The notes: a model not told the origin generated them from the letters alone. DNA of 64,000 bases from SYLG01 sp965226945 (GCA_965226945.1 OZ245717.1:7502001-7566000); one strand, 5' to 3'; counted from the first letter of the stretch, positions 33,003 to 42,252 are shown. Translations and numbers: made by a program.

Positions 33003-34127
33003 ATGGGTAGAAACACAGTTTTCTTGTGCGTGGTGCTTTTGGCACTTTTTCTTGACCGGAATGCTTGGGCACAACGGGCCTCGGAAGAAAAGCTCAAGAC
33101 GACCGACCCTTCCCCTGCGCTTAAAGACAGGGCGATACGCCTCAACGTGGGAGACCTGGCGCCGCCCTTGCAAGTCAGCAAATGGCTGCAAGGACCTGAG
33201 GTTCCGTCCTTCGTGCCAGGCAAAGTCTATGTGGTCCAGTTCTGGGCGGCCTGGTGCAACCCCTGCATCGGTCATATGCCGCATCTTTCCAGGCTGCAGG
33301 CCGACTACCAAGGGCAGGGCGTAAGCGTCATTGGCTACACCACCCGTGACTTTCGCGGGGGGCCGAGCAATAACGAACAGGACATTGCCGCGTTTCTCAA
33401 AAAACGAGGGGCGATCCTGCACTACGCAGTTGCCTACGCCGATGCGCGGTCGATGGCGGATCCCTGGCTTGCCGGACAGGACGGCTTCTGGACCTTCGTG
33501 ATCGACAAGACGGGGCGAGTGGCCTACATGGGTCACGCGTTGTTTCTCGACCTCGTCCTTCCCAAAGTGCTTGCCGCGAAAGCGAGCGCCAAAGAGATCG
33601 GCGAGGAGGTTGCTCGCATCATTGCCGAATACAAAACCATGCACGCGGAGCTTGTGCGTGCGTTTGAGGCGGGCAACCCCGCGCCCGCGCTGAAATCACT
33701 GAGAACCTTTACGCGCGCGCATCCCGAAATCGCCGACATCCCGCCTCTCGCGCAAGCGAAGCTGAGTTTGCTACCCAAATATGGAGAGCCGGGGGAGGGA
33801 AAATCCTATGCCAAGGAACTGCTCGCCAAGGCGATCGCAAGCAAAGACTTCATGACATTGAATCTCATTCGCTCGATTCTGCGCGATCAAAAAGAAGACA
33901 AGGAATTTCTGGCCATGACGGTTGACGCCGCCGAGGCCTATGTGCGCTTTGATCCTCTGGCGAGCGCCCAGGGTTGGATCGATCTTGCCGAAGCTTATTC
34001 ACTTGCTGGTAATGTGAGCAAGGCGAAGGAATCGGCCAGGCGCGCGATCACGCAAGCGGCCAAAGATCCTCTTGCGGATCGACCGCAAATCGAAAAAGAA
34101 GCCGGCCGCTTCGGGCCTTCCCCATAG
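33003..34127 (+). CDS. Secreted thioredoxin-fold (TlpA/AhpC-TSA-like) protein
   Basis: 374 aa from the ATG at 33003; AAGGTGA lies 5 bases upstream, and an in-frame start 18 codons earlier lacks this. Signal peptide MGRNTVFLCVVLLALFLDRN, cleavage after AWA. Residues ~48-195 form a TlpA-like redox domain with the active site WCNPC (C85, C88; VVQFWAAWCNPCIGHMPHLS). The ~180-residue C-terminal part is helical and TPR-like (FEAGNPAPALKSLRTFTRAH; LAEAYSLAGNVSKAKESARR). The predicted role is periplasmic thiol-disulfide exchange; the partner is unknown. The gene stands alone between hairpin-bounded units. Confidence 0.85.
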   Translation: MGRNTVFLCVVLLALFLDRNAWAQRASEEKLKTTDPSPALKDRAIRLNVGDLAPPLQVSKWLQGPEVPSFVPGKVYVVQFWAAWCNPCIGHMPHLSRLQADYQGQGVSVIGYTTRDFRGGPSNNEQDIAAFLKKRGAILHYAVAYADARSMADPWLAGQDGFWTFVIDKTGRVAYMGHALFLDLVLPKVLAAKASAKEIGEEVARIIAEYKTMHAELVRAFEAGNPAPALKSLRTFTRAHPEIADIPPLAQAKLSLLPKYGEPGEGKSYAKELLAKAIASKDFMTLNLIRSILRDQKEDKEFLAMTVDAAEAYVRFDPLASAQGWIDLAEAYSLAGNVSKAKESARRAITQAAKDPLADRPQIEKEAGRFGPSP

Positions 34128-34319
34128 CCGGAATTTTTTTTGGGATAGGAAGGCCCTGGCGGAGACAAGTTTGCAGTGGCGGCCATGGAGCTGTCCTTGC
34201 GTTTGGTAATCTGCGGGCTGGCTGTCGGATGGAAGTGTCGTTCCCGCGTGGGTCATTGCCAGCGGGGTGGCTGCCAGATGAAAAAGCCGCTCCCGCACAG
34301 GTCTCTGCCGGAGTGGGAA

Positions 34320-35756
34320 ATGAAATCGCAGCGCTCGCGCCTTTTTGCCCCTCTCGTCCCATTCGTTGTACCGATGTTGTTTTTGGCGGGATCGTTTGTG
34401 GCTTTGCTGCTTGGCAGCGACCGACCCAAGGCCAAACAAATTGTGTTGGATTGGCCGGAGCAAGCAAGCATCCACATCACTGCGGCACCCTTTCCCGTTC
34501 CGGCGCTCAAGTACCGCCTTCTGCCTTCGCCAGTCGATCAACATACCGGAAACGCAGCGCCCATTTACCTGGCAGCCTTCCCCGCTGGCGGGAAAGTTGA
34601 ATTTGCCAGGTTGGAAAAATACCTGACCTGCCCACTGAGCCAGTTGCCCAAGGATGAGGCGGCGGATTATGTCGCTCACTTCGCAAGTTCCTTGCAATCT
34701 CTTGAAATTGCCAGTCGGCGGACCTATTGCCGTTGGGAGGATCCGGTCCGCGAGGAAGGCCTGCGATTGAATCTGCAATATGTACGAGAAGGCCGCTTGC
34801 TTGGACGGCTGCTGAGCTTGCGCATCCGCCTGGAAATTCTAGATCGCCGCTGGGAGGATGCCCTGAAATCGCTGCAGACGGCATTTGCCTTGGCGCGTGC
34901 CTACAGTGCCGGCGCTCTCTTTCTTCATGCCATGGGCTCTTCCGATGCCGATGGCATTGAAAAGCCGCTTTATGACCGAATCTTGGAATGGATCGAGGCA
35001 CCGGGATCGCCGAACCTCTACTGGGCGCTAGCCAGCCTTCCGAGGCCATTCCACGATTGCCGCCAAGCCATGGACATGGAGAATGCCGCCATCGATTTCA
35101 CGTTCCCAGCATTGCGTAAAATCGATGAGCTTTCGCCGGAAGCAGCCAAACTGACCATGGAGGAAATGGTCAGGATATTCGACGGGCAGACTGAACCGGC
35201 AAGCGTGAGCAAGGCAGCGGTCGATCATGTGAAGCGGTTGCTTCCCAAGGCGAAAGCATTTCTCGCTCGCGAGGATTCTGGGCGACCGGTTACGGTGAAG
35301 TCAGGAAGCGATACCGTCACCGTGCTGAGGTACATGATCCTCCATTATCGCGCGGAGGCCGATGAAATGTACAAATGGGCTTCCATGCCTTACTGGCAGG
35401 GGGCAAGAGGCATGCAAAAGGCACTGCAGCGATTGGATGAGGCGAAAAAAGAGAATTTTTTATTAAGCCTAATGCCGCGGTTGGTTTCGCAATCGCTCGT
35501 AATGGCCATGCGCGATCGTGAAGGGGCGTTGATGCAGTGCACCGAAGCGATTCGGGGCTATTGCGCCCGTCACGATGGCAACTTGCCGCCGAGTCTGGAA
35601 TCCCTTGCCCCCGAAACTCCCGCACCGCTTGATCCCGTGCTCGGTCAACCCTTTGACTATCGCCTCGAAAATGGGCAGGCCATTTTGAGGGCGGCCTCTC
35701 CTACTCCCGGCACGAGCGGTTCACAGCGAGAACTGCGGATTTGCGTCAAGCCCTGA
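34320..35756 (+). CDS. Membrane-anchored hypothetical protein
   Basis: 478 aa from the ATG at 34320, which has GGAGTGG five to six bases upstream. In-frame starts at 34278 and 34176 have weaker sites. One N-terminal helix (LVPFVVPMLFLAGSFVALLL) is followed by an exported, mainly helical region with no catalytic motif that I recognise. The C-terminal segment (CARHDGNLPPSLESLAPE, DPVLGQPFDYRLENGQAIL) resembles a tail frequently seen in planctomycete envelope proteins and in pseudopilin-like proteins. It precedes the third BlaI/M56 pair but is separated from it by that pair's own promoter. Confidence 0.7.
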   Translation: MKSQRSRLFAPLVPFVVPMLFLAGSFVALLLGSDRPKAKQIVLDWPEQASIHITAAPFPVPALKYRLLPSPVDQHTGNAAPIYLAAFPAGGKVEFARLEKYLTCPLSQLPKDEAADYVAHFASSLQSLEIASRRTYCRWEDPVREEGLRLNLQYVREGRLLGRLLSLRIRLEILDRRWEDALKSLQTAFALARAYSAGALFLHAMGSSDADGIEKPLYDRILEWIEAPGSPNLYWALASLPRPFHDCRQAMDMENAAIDFTFPALRKIDELSPEAAKLTMEEMVRIFDGQTEPASVSKAAVDHVKRLLPKAKAFLAREDSGRPVTVKSGSDTVTVLRYMILHYRAEADEMYKWASMPYWQGARGMQKALQRLDEAKKENFLLSLMPRLVSQSLVMAMRDREGALMQCTEAIRGYCARHDGNLPPSLESLAPETPAPLDPVLGQPFDYRLENGQAILRAASPTPGTSGSQRELRICVKP

Positions 35757-35795
35757 TGGAGAAGTTGGGGCCCAAGCCACGCGCCACCTGCACGC

Positions 35796-35824
35796 TTGAC
35801 AAGACTACACCCTGTAGCCACAAT
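35796..35824 (+). promoter_or_regulatory. Sigma-70-type promoter of the third blaI-blaR pair
   Basis: TTGACA (35796-35801), a 17-base spacer, then CACAAT (35819-35824), four of six matches to the -10 consensus. The spacer is filled by one arm of the operator palindrome, and the second arm covers the expected start of transcription near 35831. Confidence 0.75.
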
Positions 35825-35841
35825 GGCTACAGGGTGTAGTC
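35803..35841. promoter_or_regulatory. Double BlaI operator forming a perfect 17-bp inverted repeat
   Basis: GACTACACCCTGTAGCC (35803-35819) and its exact reverse complement (35825-35841) are separated by acaat. Each arm is itself a CTACA-N3-TGTAG palindrome, close to the classic BlaI/MecI TACA/TGTA operator. Two dimers could bind, one in the promoter spacer and one over the transcription start. The RNA of this region would also fold as a hairpin. Confidence 0.85.
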
Positions 35842-35865
35842 GATTGCGTTTGTCCGGGCAATTTC

Positions 35866-36279
35866 ATGGCCAACGATCGTTCCGCGCTGCCGGATTTGTC
35901 TCAAGCTCAGCGCGCGATCATGGAGATCATTTGGGAACGTGGCGAATCTTCCGCTCAGGAGATTCGCGAGGTGCTTGCACCCAGGCGCGACCTGGCCAAG
36001 AACACCGTGCGCACCATGCTTGAGCGGATGAAGGAGAAAGGGTGGCTGACTCATCGGGAGGTGGGACGGACCTACCTGTATCAGGCCGCGCAGCCGCGGC
36101 AGGCTTCGATCGGGCAAAAAGTGTGGGAGGTGGTCGAGGATCTGTGCGGCGGCTCGCCCGAGGAACTCATGAGCGCGCTCCTTGACTACCGAGGCCTGAC
36201 TGCGCAGGAACTGAAACGCATCCGTGCCATGCTCGATGCGGCGAAGTCCAACAGGCCGTCAACGGGGGCCGGAACATGA
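35866..36279 (+). CDS. BlaI/MecI-family transcriptional repressor
   Basis: 137 aa. The winged HTH is close to textbook BlaI: LSQAQRAIMEIIWERGESSA, QEIREVLAP, AKNTVRTMLERMKEKGWLTH, and the wing VGRTYLYQAA. Of the three BlaI proteins here its recognition helix (KNTVRTMLERM) is the most classical, and its operator is the only one of TACA/TGTA type. C-terminal dimerisation helices follow (EELMSALLDYRGLTAQELKR). The ATG lies 25 bases beyond the operator, with only a weak ribosome site. The stop overlaps the start of the M56 sensor gene (ATGA). It represses its own pair and possibly other genes. Confidence 0.95.
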   Translation: MANDRSALPDLSQAQRAIMEIIWERGESSAQEIREVLAPRRDLAKNTVRTMLERMKEKGWLTHREVGRTYLYQAAQPRQASIGQKVWEVVEDLCGGSPEELMSALLDYRGLTAQELKRIRAMLDAAKSNRPSTGAGT

Positions 36280-38396
36280 TCGCGCCCCTGGCCAGCTCCA
36301 CGATCGTGAACGTATTCTCGGTGGTCGCGATCATCACGACGATCTTACTGGGAGGGAGCTGGGTCATCGGGTTATTTCTCAGCCGCCATGCTCCCCTTCG
36401 TCACATGGTAGCGGTCAGCGCGCTCCTCGCCTCATTGGCAACTCCGTTCCTCGTGGTCTTATTTTTCCTTTCCGGGCTGTCTTTACAGACTGACGCACCT
36501 GCTCCCTGGGAATCAAGTCACGCCGAGCCGCATCGGTCCTGGGCAGCGGAATGCAACACGCCCGCCCAGGATCGAGCAGGGTATTTCCAAGGGGGGGTAA
36601 CTGCGGCCTCAACGACGGACCGCTCGCCGGTAGCGGAAGGTTTGATGGACGAATCGGAAACTTCGCGAGCAAGCGCCGTGGACGAAGGGTCTCCTGTCGT
36701 TGTTGTTGGCATCCAGTCGCTGATCCGCGCGCTGATCCCATTCTGGTTGATCGGCACGGTTCTCCTCCTTGGCCGCCTGCTGCTGGGAATGAGGCAACTG
36801 CGCGCACGATTGCGCACCCTCAAACCGGTGAATGACCCGAAATTACTCGACGCGTTCCACGAAGCGAAAAGACTGTCCCGGGCAAAGTGTGCTCCCCGAT
36901 TGGCAAGTTCTTCCCTTGTGGCCGCTCCCGCCGCGGCAGGAATTTTTCAATTGGCGATCGTGTTGCCCGAACGTCTCCTCTGGGTGATGAACCGGGGGCA
37001 GTGGATCGATCTGTTCCTTCATGAGATCGCGCACATCGAACGGCGCGACAATGCGGTCGCCTTGATTCAGGCCATTTCCACGGTCGTCTTTTGGCCGATC
37101 CCCTTCCTCCACCTGGTTAACGCCCAACTGGAACAAGCGCGCGAAGACATTTGTGATAATTTCGTTTTGAGTTGCCGCGACGCGCTGAGTTACGGCGAGA
37201 CCTTGCTTTGCGTGGCGCAATGGACAAGGCGTGATGCCAAACTTCTGGGAACGGTTGGCATGTTTCACTGGCGAGGCAAATTAGAGAAACGGATTTTGGG
37301 ACTCTTACAACAAGGCAGGAACAAGATGACAAGAATTCATCCAGTGGTTGCAGCCGGAATTTTGGTCCTATTTTTTCTGGCGAGCCTATCTCTTTGCACC
37401 TCAGCGCCGGCTCGGGCGATGCTTGAAGCGCCGACTGAACCAGCGGCTATCCCGGCAAATGAGCCGGTTGCCGAACCCTTGCAAGAGCCCATGCCCCAAC
37501 CGTCTTCCTCACACCAAGGGTCGGACTCACCGGCTTCATCCCAGGATCGTCCCTTGAAGCTTTTCCCATTTGCGGAACAAGGACAACTTCACCCTGATGC
37601 GATGAGAAAAGCCCTGATTGCCGCGATTAAATCGAAGAAAGGCAAATTCATTCTGGACGAAGCCGGGCAACCGAAGCAACTCGACTGGGACAACCCACAA
37701 GTGACGGATCGGGACCTGCGCCTGCTCAAACCGCTTGTGAAGCTGGAATCGCTCAACCTCAGCCGCACCCAGGTCACCAGCGCCGGGCTGGAAGAGCTCA
37801 AAAGTCTGACCTCGTTGACCGATTTGCACCTTTACGATACGGCCATCAGCGATGCCGGCCTCAAATCGCTCAAAGGTTTGACGAACCTCCGCTTTCTTAT
37901 GTTGAAGCGAACCGATGTGAGCGATGCCGGGGCGAGGGAATTGCTGAAATCGCTGCCCGGCTGCTTGATTAGCCATTCCCCACGCAATCCCTGGCCCCAG
38001 GAAATCGGTCCGGATGCGGGGCGCTGGACCGTGGAATTCACCAATGGCGTCAAGGAAGAATGCAAGATCAGCGCCAAGCAGGCGACCGCCTCGGTTGCGG
38101 AGCCAAAGCGGTCCTCGGAAGCGAAGGTCGCCCGGTTGGGCAGGGGCCTTGTGTTCGTGTACGACGATCACCGGGTGGAGCGCTGGACTCCGGTCGGCAA
38201 CCGCTACATTGTCGAACACTGGGCAAGTCATGACGAGGCCCGACCCGGCGAGATCTCCTGGCGCGGCTATCCTCCGCTGCGGCCCGTTCCGACCGCCGCG
38301 CCCGTGCTCGGAATCGCCGAACGAGAGAACTCCCCGCAGGGAAACGCGAAGGAGATCGAAGGGGCCAACTCCTTGTGGTTCGGTCTTCTACGATAG
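36276..38396 (+). CDS. BlaR1-like M56 peptidase with leucine-rich-repeat sensor
   Basis: 706 aa. The M56 domain has helices near 8-34, 43-68 and 150-172, zinc site HEIAH at 249-253 (FLHEIAHIERRDN), the downstream EQAREDICDNFVL element, and a fourth helix at about 350-368 (PVVAAGILVLFFLASLSLCT). After a proline/serine-rich linker come three to four leucine-rich repeats: LLKPLVKLESLNLSRTQVTS, AGLEELKSLTSLTDLHLYDT, AGLKSLKGLTNLRFLMLKRT. A final beta-like segment (RWTVEFTNGVKEE; GLVFVYDDHRVERWTPVGNR) ends the protein. By analogy with BlaR1, a signal at the LRR part triggers cleavage of the co-encoded BlaI. It shares no GWxPG modules with the giants. Confidence 0.9.
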   Translation: MIAPLASSTIVNVFSVVAIITTILLGGSWVIGLFLSRHAPLRHMVAVSALLASLATPFLVVLFFLSGLSLQTDAPAPWESSHAEPHRSWAAECNTPAQDRAGYFQGGVTAASTTDRSPVAEGLMDESETSRASAVDEGSPVVVVGIQSLIRALIPFWLIGTVLLLGRLLLGMRQLRARLRTLKPVNDPKLLDAFHEAKRLSRAKCAPRLASSSLVAAPAAAGIFQLAIVLPERLLWVMNRGQWIDLFLHEIAHIERRDNAVALIQAISTVVFWPIPFLHLVNAQLEQAREDICDNFVLSCRDALSYGETLLCVAQWTRRDAKLLGTVGMFHWRGKLEKRILGLLQQGRNKMTRIHPVVAAGILVLFFLASLSLCTSAPARAMLEAPTEPAAIPANEPVAEPLQEPMPQPSSSHQGSDSPASSQDRPLKLFPFAEQGQLHPDAMRKALIAAIKSKKGKFILDEAGQPKQLDWDNPQVTDRDLRLLKPLVKLESLNLSRTQVTSAGLEELKSLTSLTDLHLYDTAISDAGLKSLKGLTNLRFLMLKRTDVSDAGARELLKSLPGCLISHSPRNPWPQEIGPDAGRWTVEFTNGVKEECKISAKQATASVAEPKRSSEAKVARLGRGLVFVYDDHRVERWTPVGNRYIVEHWASHDEARPGEISWRGYPPLRPVPTAAPVLGIAERENSPQGNAKEIEGANSLWFGLLR

Positions 38397-38480
38397 CCTT
38401 TGACAATCATCTGGGCGGCGGTGGACATGATCCCTGCCATTCTCCGCCTGGAAAGATTGCGTATTGGGAAACAAGCCGCC

Positions 38481-38939
38481 ATGCCGATCTGGGTCGATGC
38501 CGACGCCTGTCCGGGAGATATCAAGTCGATCCTTTTTAAGGCCGCGCAGCGCAGCTCGGTGCTCCTCACGCTGGTTGCCAATCAGAAACTTTCGGTGCCG
38601 GCATCGCCATTCATCCAGATGATGATCGTACCCGGCGGCCTCGATGAAGCGGACAAGAGGATTGAAGAAATCGTTCAGCCCGCGGACCTGGTGATCACCG
38701 CCGATGTGCCTCTGGCAGCGAAGGTGGTTGCCAAGGGAGCGCTGGCGCTGAATCCGCGTGGCCACCTTTACACCGATGTCAATGTGGGCAATAGCCTGCT
38801 CGTGCGCAACGTCCTTAGCGAGATGCGCGATCAGGGAATCGTCACGGGCGGCCCTTCGGCCCTATCCGCCAAGGATCGTCAGGCATTTGCCAATCAACTC
38901 GACCGCTGGCTGGCCAAGGCGAAGAAGCAAGCGCGGTAG
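38481..38939 (+). CDS. UPF0178 (YaiI/YqxD, DUF188) family protein
   Basis: 152 aa from the ATG at 38481. This start is chosen because the family begins MxIWVDADACP, and MPIWVDADACPGDIKSILFK is exactly here; an earlier in-frame start would add 27 atypical residues. Other family motifs are VPGGLDEADKRI, LVITADVPLAAKVVAKGALA and LNPRGHLYT. These proteins have a PIN-like nuclease fold with conserved aspartates, but their reaction has not been settled to my knowledge. The gene is 84 bases downstream of the LRR-type M56 gene and could be read from the same transcript. Confidence 0.92.
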   Translation: MPIWVDADACPGDIKSILFKAAQRSSVLLTLVANQKLSVPASPFIQMMIVPGGLDEADKRIEEIVQPADLVITADVPLAAKVVAKGALALNPRGHLYTDVNVGNSLLVRNVLSEMRDQGIVTGGPSALSAKDRQAFANQLDRWLAKAKKQAR

Positions 38940-38967
38940 AAGCAATCCGCTTGGAGAAGCGGACCGC

Positions 38968-41900
38968 CTATTTCGGCAGCCACAATTGCGGCAGTTGATG
39001 CTTTTGCGCGATCGCTTGCAGTCGTGGCAGTTCGTCGCGCACAAACGCGTCCCACTCGGTGGTCAGATCGGCCAAGTGTTTCTCCATTTCGGCCGTCACT
39101 TCCAGCAGGCCCTGCGTCGGCGGGCCATCGCCATCGAGCGATAGCTCATAGAGCCAGGCCAACTGAGAGTAGAGCTTCGCGCCGCCTTGCATGGCCAAAA
39201 TGTCGTAGGCGACCACGGCCTTGGGGTTGTGGAATTTCTCTTCCAAAAAATCCAGCCTGGTGGCCATCGCCTTGGCCGCATCGGTCCATTCCTTGACGGC
39301 GGCATGATCTTTTTGCAGCTCCGTGTGCAACCGCAGTTGTTTTTGCAGTGCCTTCATTTTGATCACGATGGCCGAGACCTTGCTCACATCGTCGCGCAGG
39401 CGCAGGCTCGTTTTCTCCTGCAATCTGAGATCCTGTAAGAGCTTGTCGGGCGTTTTTCCATGGACCTTTTCGGCAAGCAAAATCGGATCGGCGTGGATGA
39501 GCCGGGGGTCGGCCCAGACTTCGAATTTCCCGGTCAAGGCCGTGCCATCGACGGTGATCGTAACGGTGTAACTTCCAGGGCTGACGGGCGGACCATGAGA
39601 GGGGTCGCCCATGTCGACCTTGGCGCCAGGAATCAACTTGGGCGCGGTGTGCAAGAAATCCCAGGCAAACCGATTGACGCCGGCTTCGGCCGGAATCTCC
39701 GGGGTTTTCACCTCGGGAGGTGGGCCGTCGGCTGTGCGGTCGGGCTTGTCCTTCTTGTAGTCCTTGCCATCCCAGAAGACGACCCGGGCGCCTGCGGCAT
39801 CCTTGATTTCGATGGTTAACGGATTCTTCGGTTTTTCCTTGAGGTAGTACTGAAAGAGCACGCCATAGGTCGGGTTTTCCGCGGTGCCGACTGCTTGCGC
39901 ATGGGAAACCAGGCCCGTAAGGCGCCAGCGAATTCCTGGCTTGATCGCAAAGATGTGGCCCTTGGCTTTTTCCAGCTCTTCCTTCCACTCGCGAAGGGGG
40001 GAGATATTGTCGAGAATCCAGACGGAGCGGCCATTGGTGCCGACGACCAGGTCGTCCTGGTGAATTTGCAAGTCGTGGATGGCGACGCTGGGCATGTTCA
40101 ATTGCAACGGCTCGAAGGTGTCGCCGTCATCCTGACTGACCTGGACGTTGCGCTCCGTCCCCAGAAAGAGGAGACCCTTATGTTTCGGGTCTTCGCGCAC
40201 GACATGGAGGTAGGCCTCGGGGTCGAGTTCTTCGCCCAGCCGCTGCCAGGTTTTGCCAAAGTCGGCCGTCTTCCAGAGGTAGGGTTTGTAGTTGTCGAGT
40301 CGATGGGCTTCGGCCACGACGTAGGCCGTGGCGGCGTCATGGGGGCTGGCTTCGATGCATACGATCGTGGCCCAGTCGGGAAGGTCGCTCAGGTTTTTGG
40401 TCAGATCGACCCAGGTCTTGCCATCGTCGCGGGAGAGGTGAACGAGGCCATCGTCGGTTCCCGCCCAGAGAACTCCTTTTTGTTTGGGGGATTCGGCGAG
40501 TGCGAAAATGGTTCCGTACACCTCGACGGTGGTGTTGTCGCCGGTGATCGGACCGCCGGACCATTTCATTTTGTTGCGATCGTTGCGGGTCAGATCGGGA
40601 CTGATCTTCTCCCAGGTCTGACCGCCGGTGGTCGTGCGAAACAGGTGATTTCCCGCATGGTAGACCACCTTGGGATCGTGTTGGGAGATCAAGATGGGAC
40701 TTGTCCATTGAAAGCGGATGCGCAGATCTTCGGCGCCGTGGCCAGACGGGTTATAAGGGTAAATGCTCACGTTGCGCGCTTGCTTGGTGCGCTCATCGAA
40801 GCGGGTAATGATGCCTCCATATTCACCTGAATAGATGATTGCCGGGTCCTTGGGGTCGGGAACGCTGAAGCCGGTTTCGCCGCCGCCGACGCCGTACCAA
40901 TCGAGCAGGGGAATGCCACTTGAACGCAAAGAGTTGCTGGGACCCGAGGCCGTTCCCTGATCCTGCATGTTTCCCATGACCCGGTAAGGAAAACGGCGAT
41001 CGCAATTGATGTGGTAGAACTGGGCGATGGGTAGGGCGGGGGCAAACCAGGCCTTGCCGCCGTCGGTGCTGATGTCGACGCCGCCATCGTTGGCCGAAAT
41101 CATCCGCTTGGGATTTTTGGGATCGATCCACAGGTCGTGATGGTCGCCGTGGTGAATCCCATCGACCCGGCTGAAATTTCTGCCGCCGTCGATGCTCTTG
41201 AGCATGTTGACTTGTGGCAGCCAGACGATGTCGCTGTTCAGAGGATCGACCGTGATCGTCGAATAGTACCAGGCGCGCTGCCTGATCGCGCGATCGTCGC
41301 AGATCTTGGTCCAACTCCCGCCCGAATCATCGCTACGGAACAGGCCCCCCTTTTCGGCTTCGATGATCGCATAGACGCGCTGGCCATGCGAAGGGGAAAC
41401 GGCCACCCCGACCTTGCCCCAGGGAGCGGGGGGAAGGGCATCCTCTTCCTCGGTTTTCGGTTTGTCTTTTTTCTTCTTCTTGCTCTTGGCCCCAGGACCG
41501 ATCGCCTCCCAGGTGTCGCCGCCATCGCGCGAGACATAAAGGCCCGAGCCGGGGCCGCCCGAGGTCATTTGCCAGGGCAAGCGCCGGGTTTGCCAAAGCC
41601 CGGCGAAGAGAATGCGAGGATTGGTCGGGTCGAAGCAGACATCGCTGGCGCCGGTGTCCTTGTCCTTGAACAGAACATTCTCCCAGGTGCGTCCGCCATC
41701 CTGGGTGCGATAGACTCCCCGTTCGGCGTTGGGGCCAAAGGCATGCCCCAACACCGCGGCGAAGGCGATGTCGGGGTTGGTGGGGTGAACGCAGATCGTG
41801 CCGACATGTCCGATTTGCTTCCAGACATGTTTCCAGGTCTTACCCGCATCGGTCGACTTGAAGATGCCGATTCCCGCCGCGACGTTGCCGCGGATATTCG

Positions 41901-42252
41901 CTTCGCCGGTTCCCACATAGAGGACGTTGGGATCGCTTGGTGCGACGGCGATCGACCCGATCGAACTGACCGGCTGATCGTCGAAGATCGGTTGAAAGTG
42001 GATGCCGCCGTCGGTCGATTTCCAGACGCCACCGGCCGACGTGGCGGCGTAATAAGTGAGTGGATCGCCACCGACGCCCGTCACACGGGACACCCGGCCG
42101 CCCGTAGCGGGGCCGATTGAGCGATAGGTTAGTTTTTCGAAAGCGGGTGTCGCCTTAGGCGGGGCATCTTCTCCTGCTCCCACCTGGGTGAATGCTCCCA
42201 CGAGGACCAAAACAAAGGTGAAGCGACGGAAGGGAACCATGGCGGGATCCAT
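38968..42252 (-). CDS. Secreted BNR/VPS10-type beta-propeller protein
   Basis: 1,094 aa; an ATG four codons in (42240) is an equally good start. Signal peptide VPFRRFTFVLVLVGAFTQVG. At least eight BNR/sortilin-type blades show the S/T-x-D-x-G-x-x-W pattern: WKSTDGGIHF, FKSTDAGKTW, YRTQDGGRTW, YVSRDGGDTW, FRSDDSGGSW, FRTTTGGQTW, LSRDDGKTW, WKTADFGKTW. The last ~330 residues add an Ig-like segment (GSYTVTITVDGTALTGKFEV) and a coiled-coil helical tail. Such proteins are often annotated as glycosyl hydrolases, but I see no catalytic residues that would support that. A lysine-rich insert (AKSKKKKKDKPKTEEED) sits in one blade. It is probably a binding or scaffold protein outside the cytoplasm. Confidence 0.85.
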   Translation of the reverse strand: MDPAMVPFRRFTFVLVLVGAFTQVGAGEDAPPKATPAFEKLTYRSIGPATGGRVSRVTGVGGDPLTYYAATSAGGVWKSTDGGIHFQPIFDDQPVSSIGSIAVAPSDPNVLYVGTGEANIRGNVAAGIGIFKSTDAGKTWKHVWKQIGHVGTICVHPTNPDIAFAAVLGHAFGPNAERGVYRTQDGGRTWENVLFKDKDTGASDVCFDPTNPRILFAGLWQTRRLPWQMTSGGPGSGLYVSRDGGDTWEAIGPGAKSKKKKKDKPKTEEEDALPPAPWGKVGVAVSPSHGQRVYAIIEAEKGGLFRSDDSGGSWTKICDDRAIRQRAWYYSTITVDPLNSDIVWLPQVNMLKSIDGGRNFSRVDGIHHGDHHDLWIDPKNPKRMISANDGGVDISTDGGKAWFAPALPIAQFYHINCDRRFPYRVMGNMQDQGTASGPSNSLRSSGIPLLDWYGVGGGETGFSVPDPKDPAIIYSGEYGGIITRFDERTKQARNVSIYPYNPSGHGAEDLRIRFQWTSPILISQHDPKVVYHAGNHLFRTTTGGQTWEKISPDLTRNDRNKMKWSGGPITGDNTTVEVYGTIFALAESPKQKGVLWAGTDDGLVHLSRDDGKTWVDLTKNLSDLPDWATIVCIEASPHDAATAYVVAEAHRLDNYKPYLWKTADFGKTWQRLGEELDPEAYLHVVREDPKHKGLLFLGTERNVQVSQDDGDTFEPLQLNMPSVAIHDLQIHQDDLVVGTNGRSVWILDNISPLREWKEELEKAKGHIFAIKPGIRWRLTGLVSHAQAVGTAENPTYGVLFQYYLKEKPKNPLTIEIKDAAGARVVFWDGKDYKKDKPDRTADGPPPEVKTPEIPAEAGVNRFAWDFLHTAPKLIPGAKVDMGDPSHGPPVSPGSYTVTITVDGTALTGKFEVWADPRLIHADPILLAEKVHGKTPDKLLQDLRLQEKTSLRLRDDVSKVSAIVIKMKALQKQLRLHTELQKDHAAVKEWTDAAKAMATRLDFLEEKFHNPKAVVAYDILAMQGGAKLYSQLAWLYELSLDGDGPPTQGLLEVTAEMEKHLADLTTEWDAFVRDELPRLQAIAQKHQLPQLWLPK

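Noticed and set aside
38968..42252. Glycosyl hydrolase function for the BNR-repeat protein
   Set aside because: Such names are commonly transferred from propeller repeats alone; no catalytic acid/nucleophile pattern could be read here.
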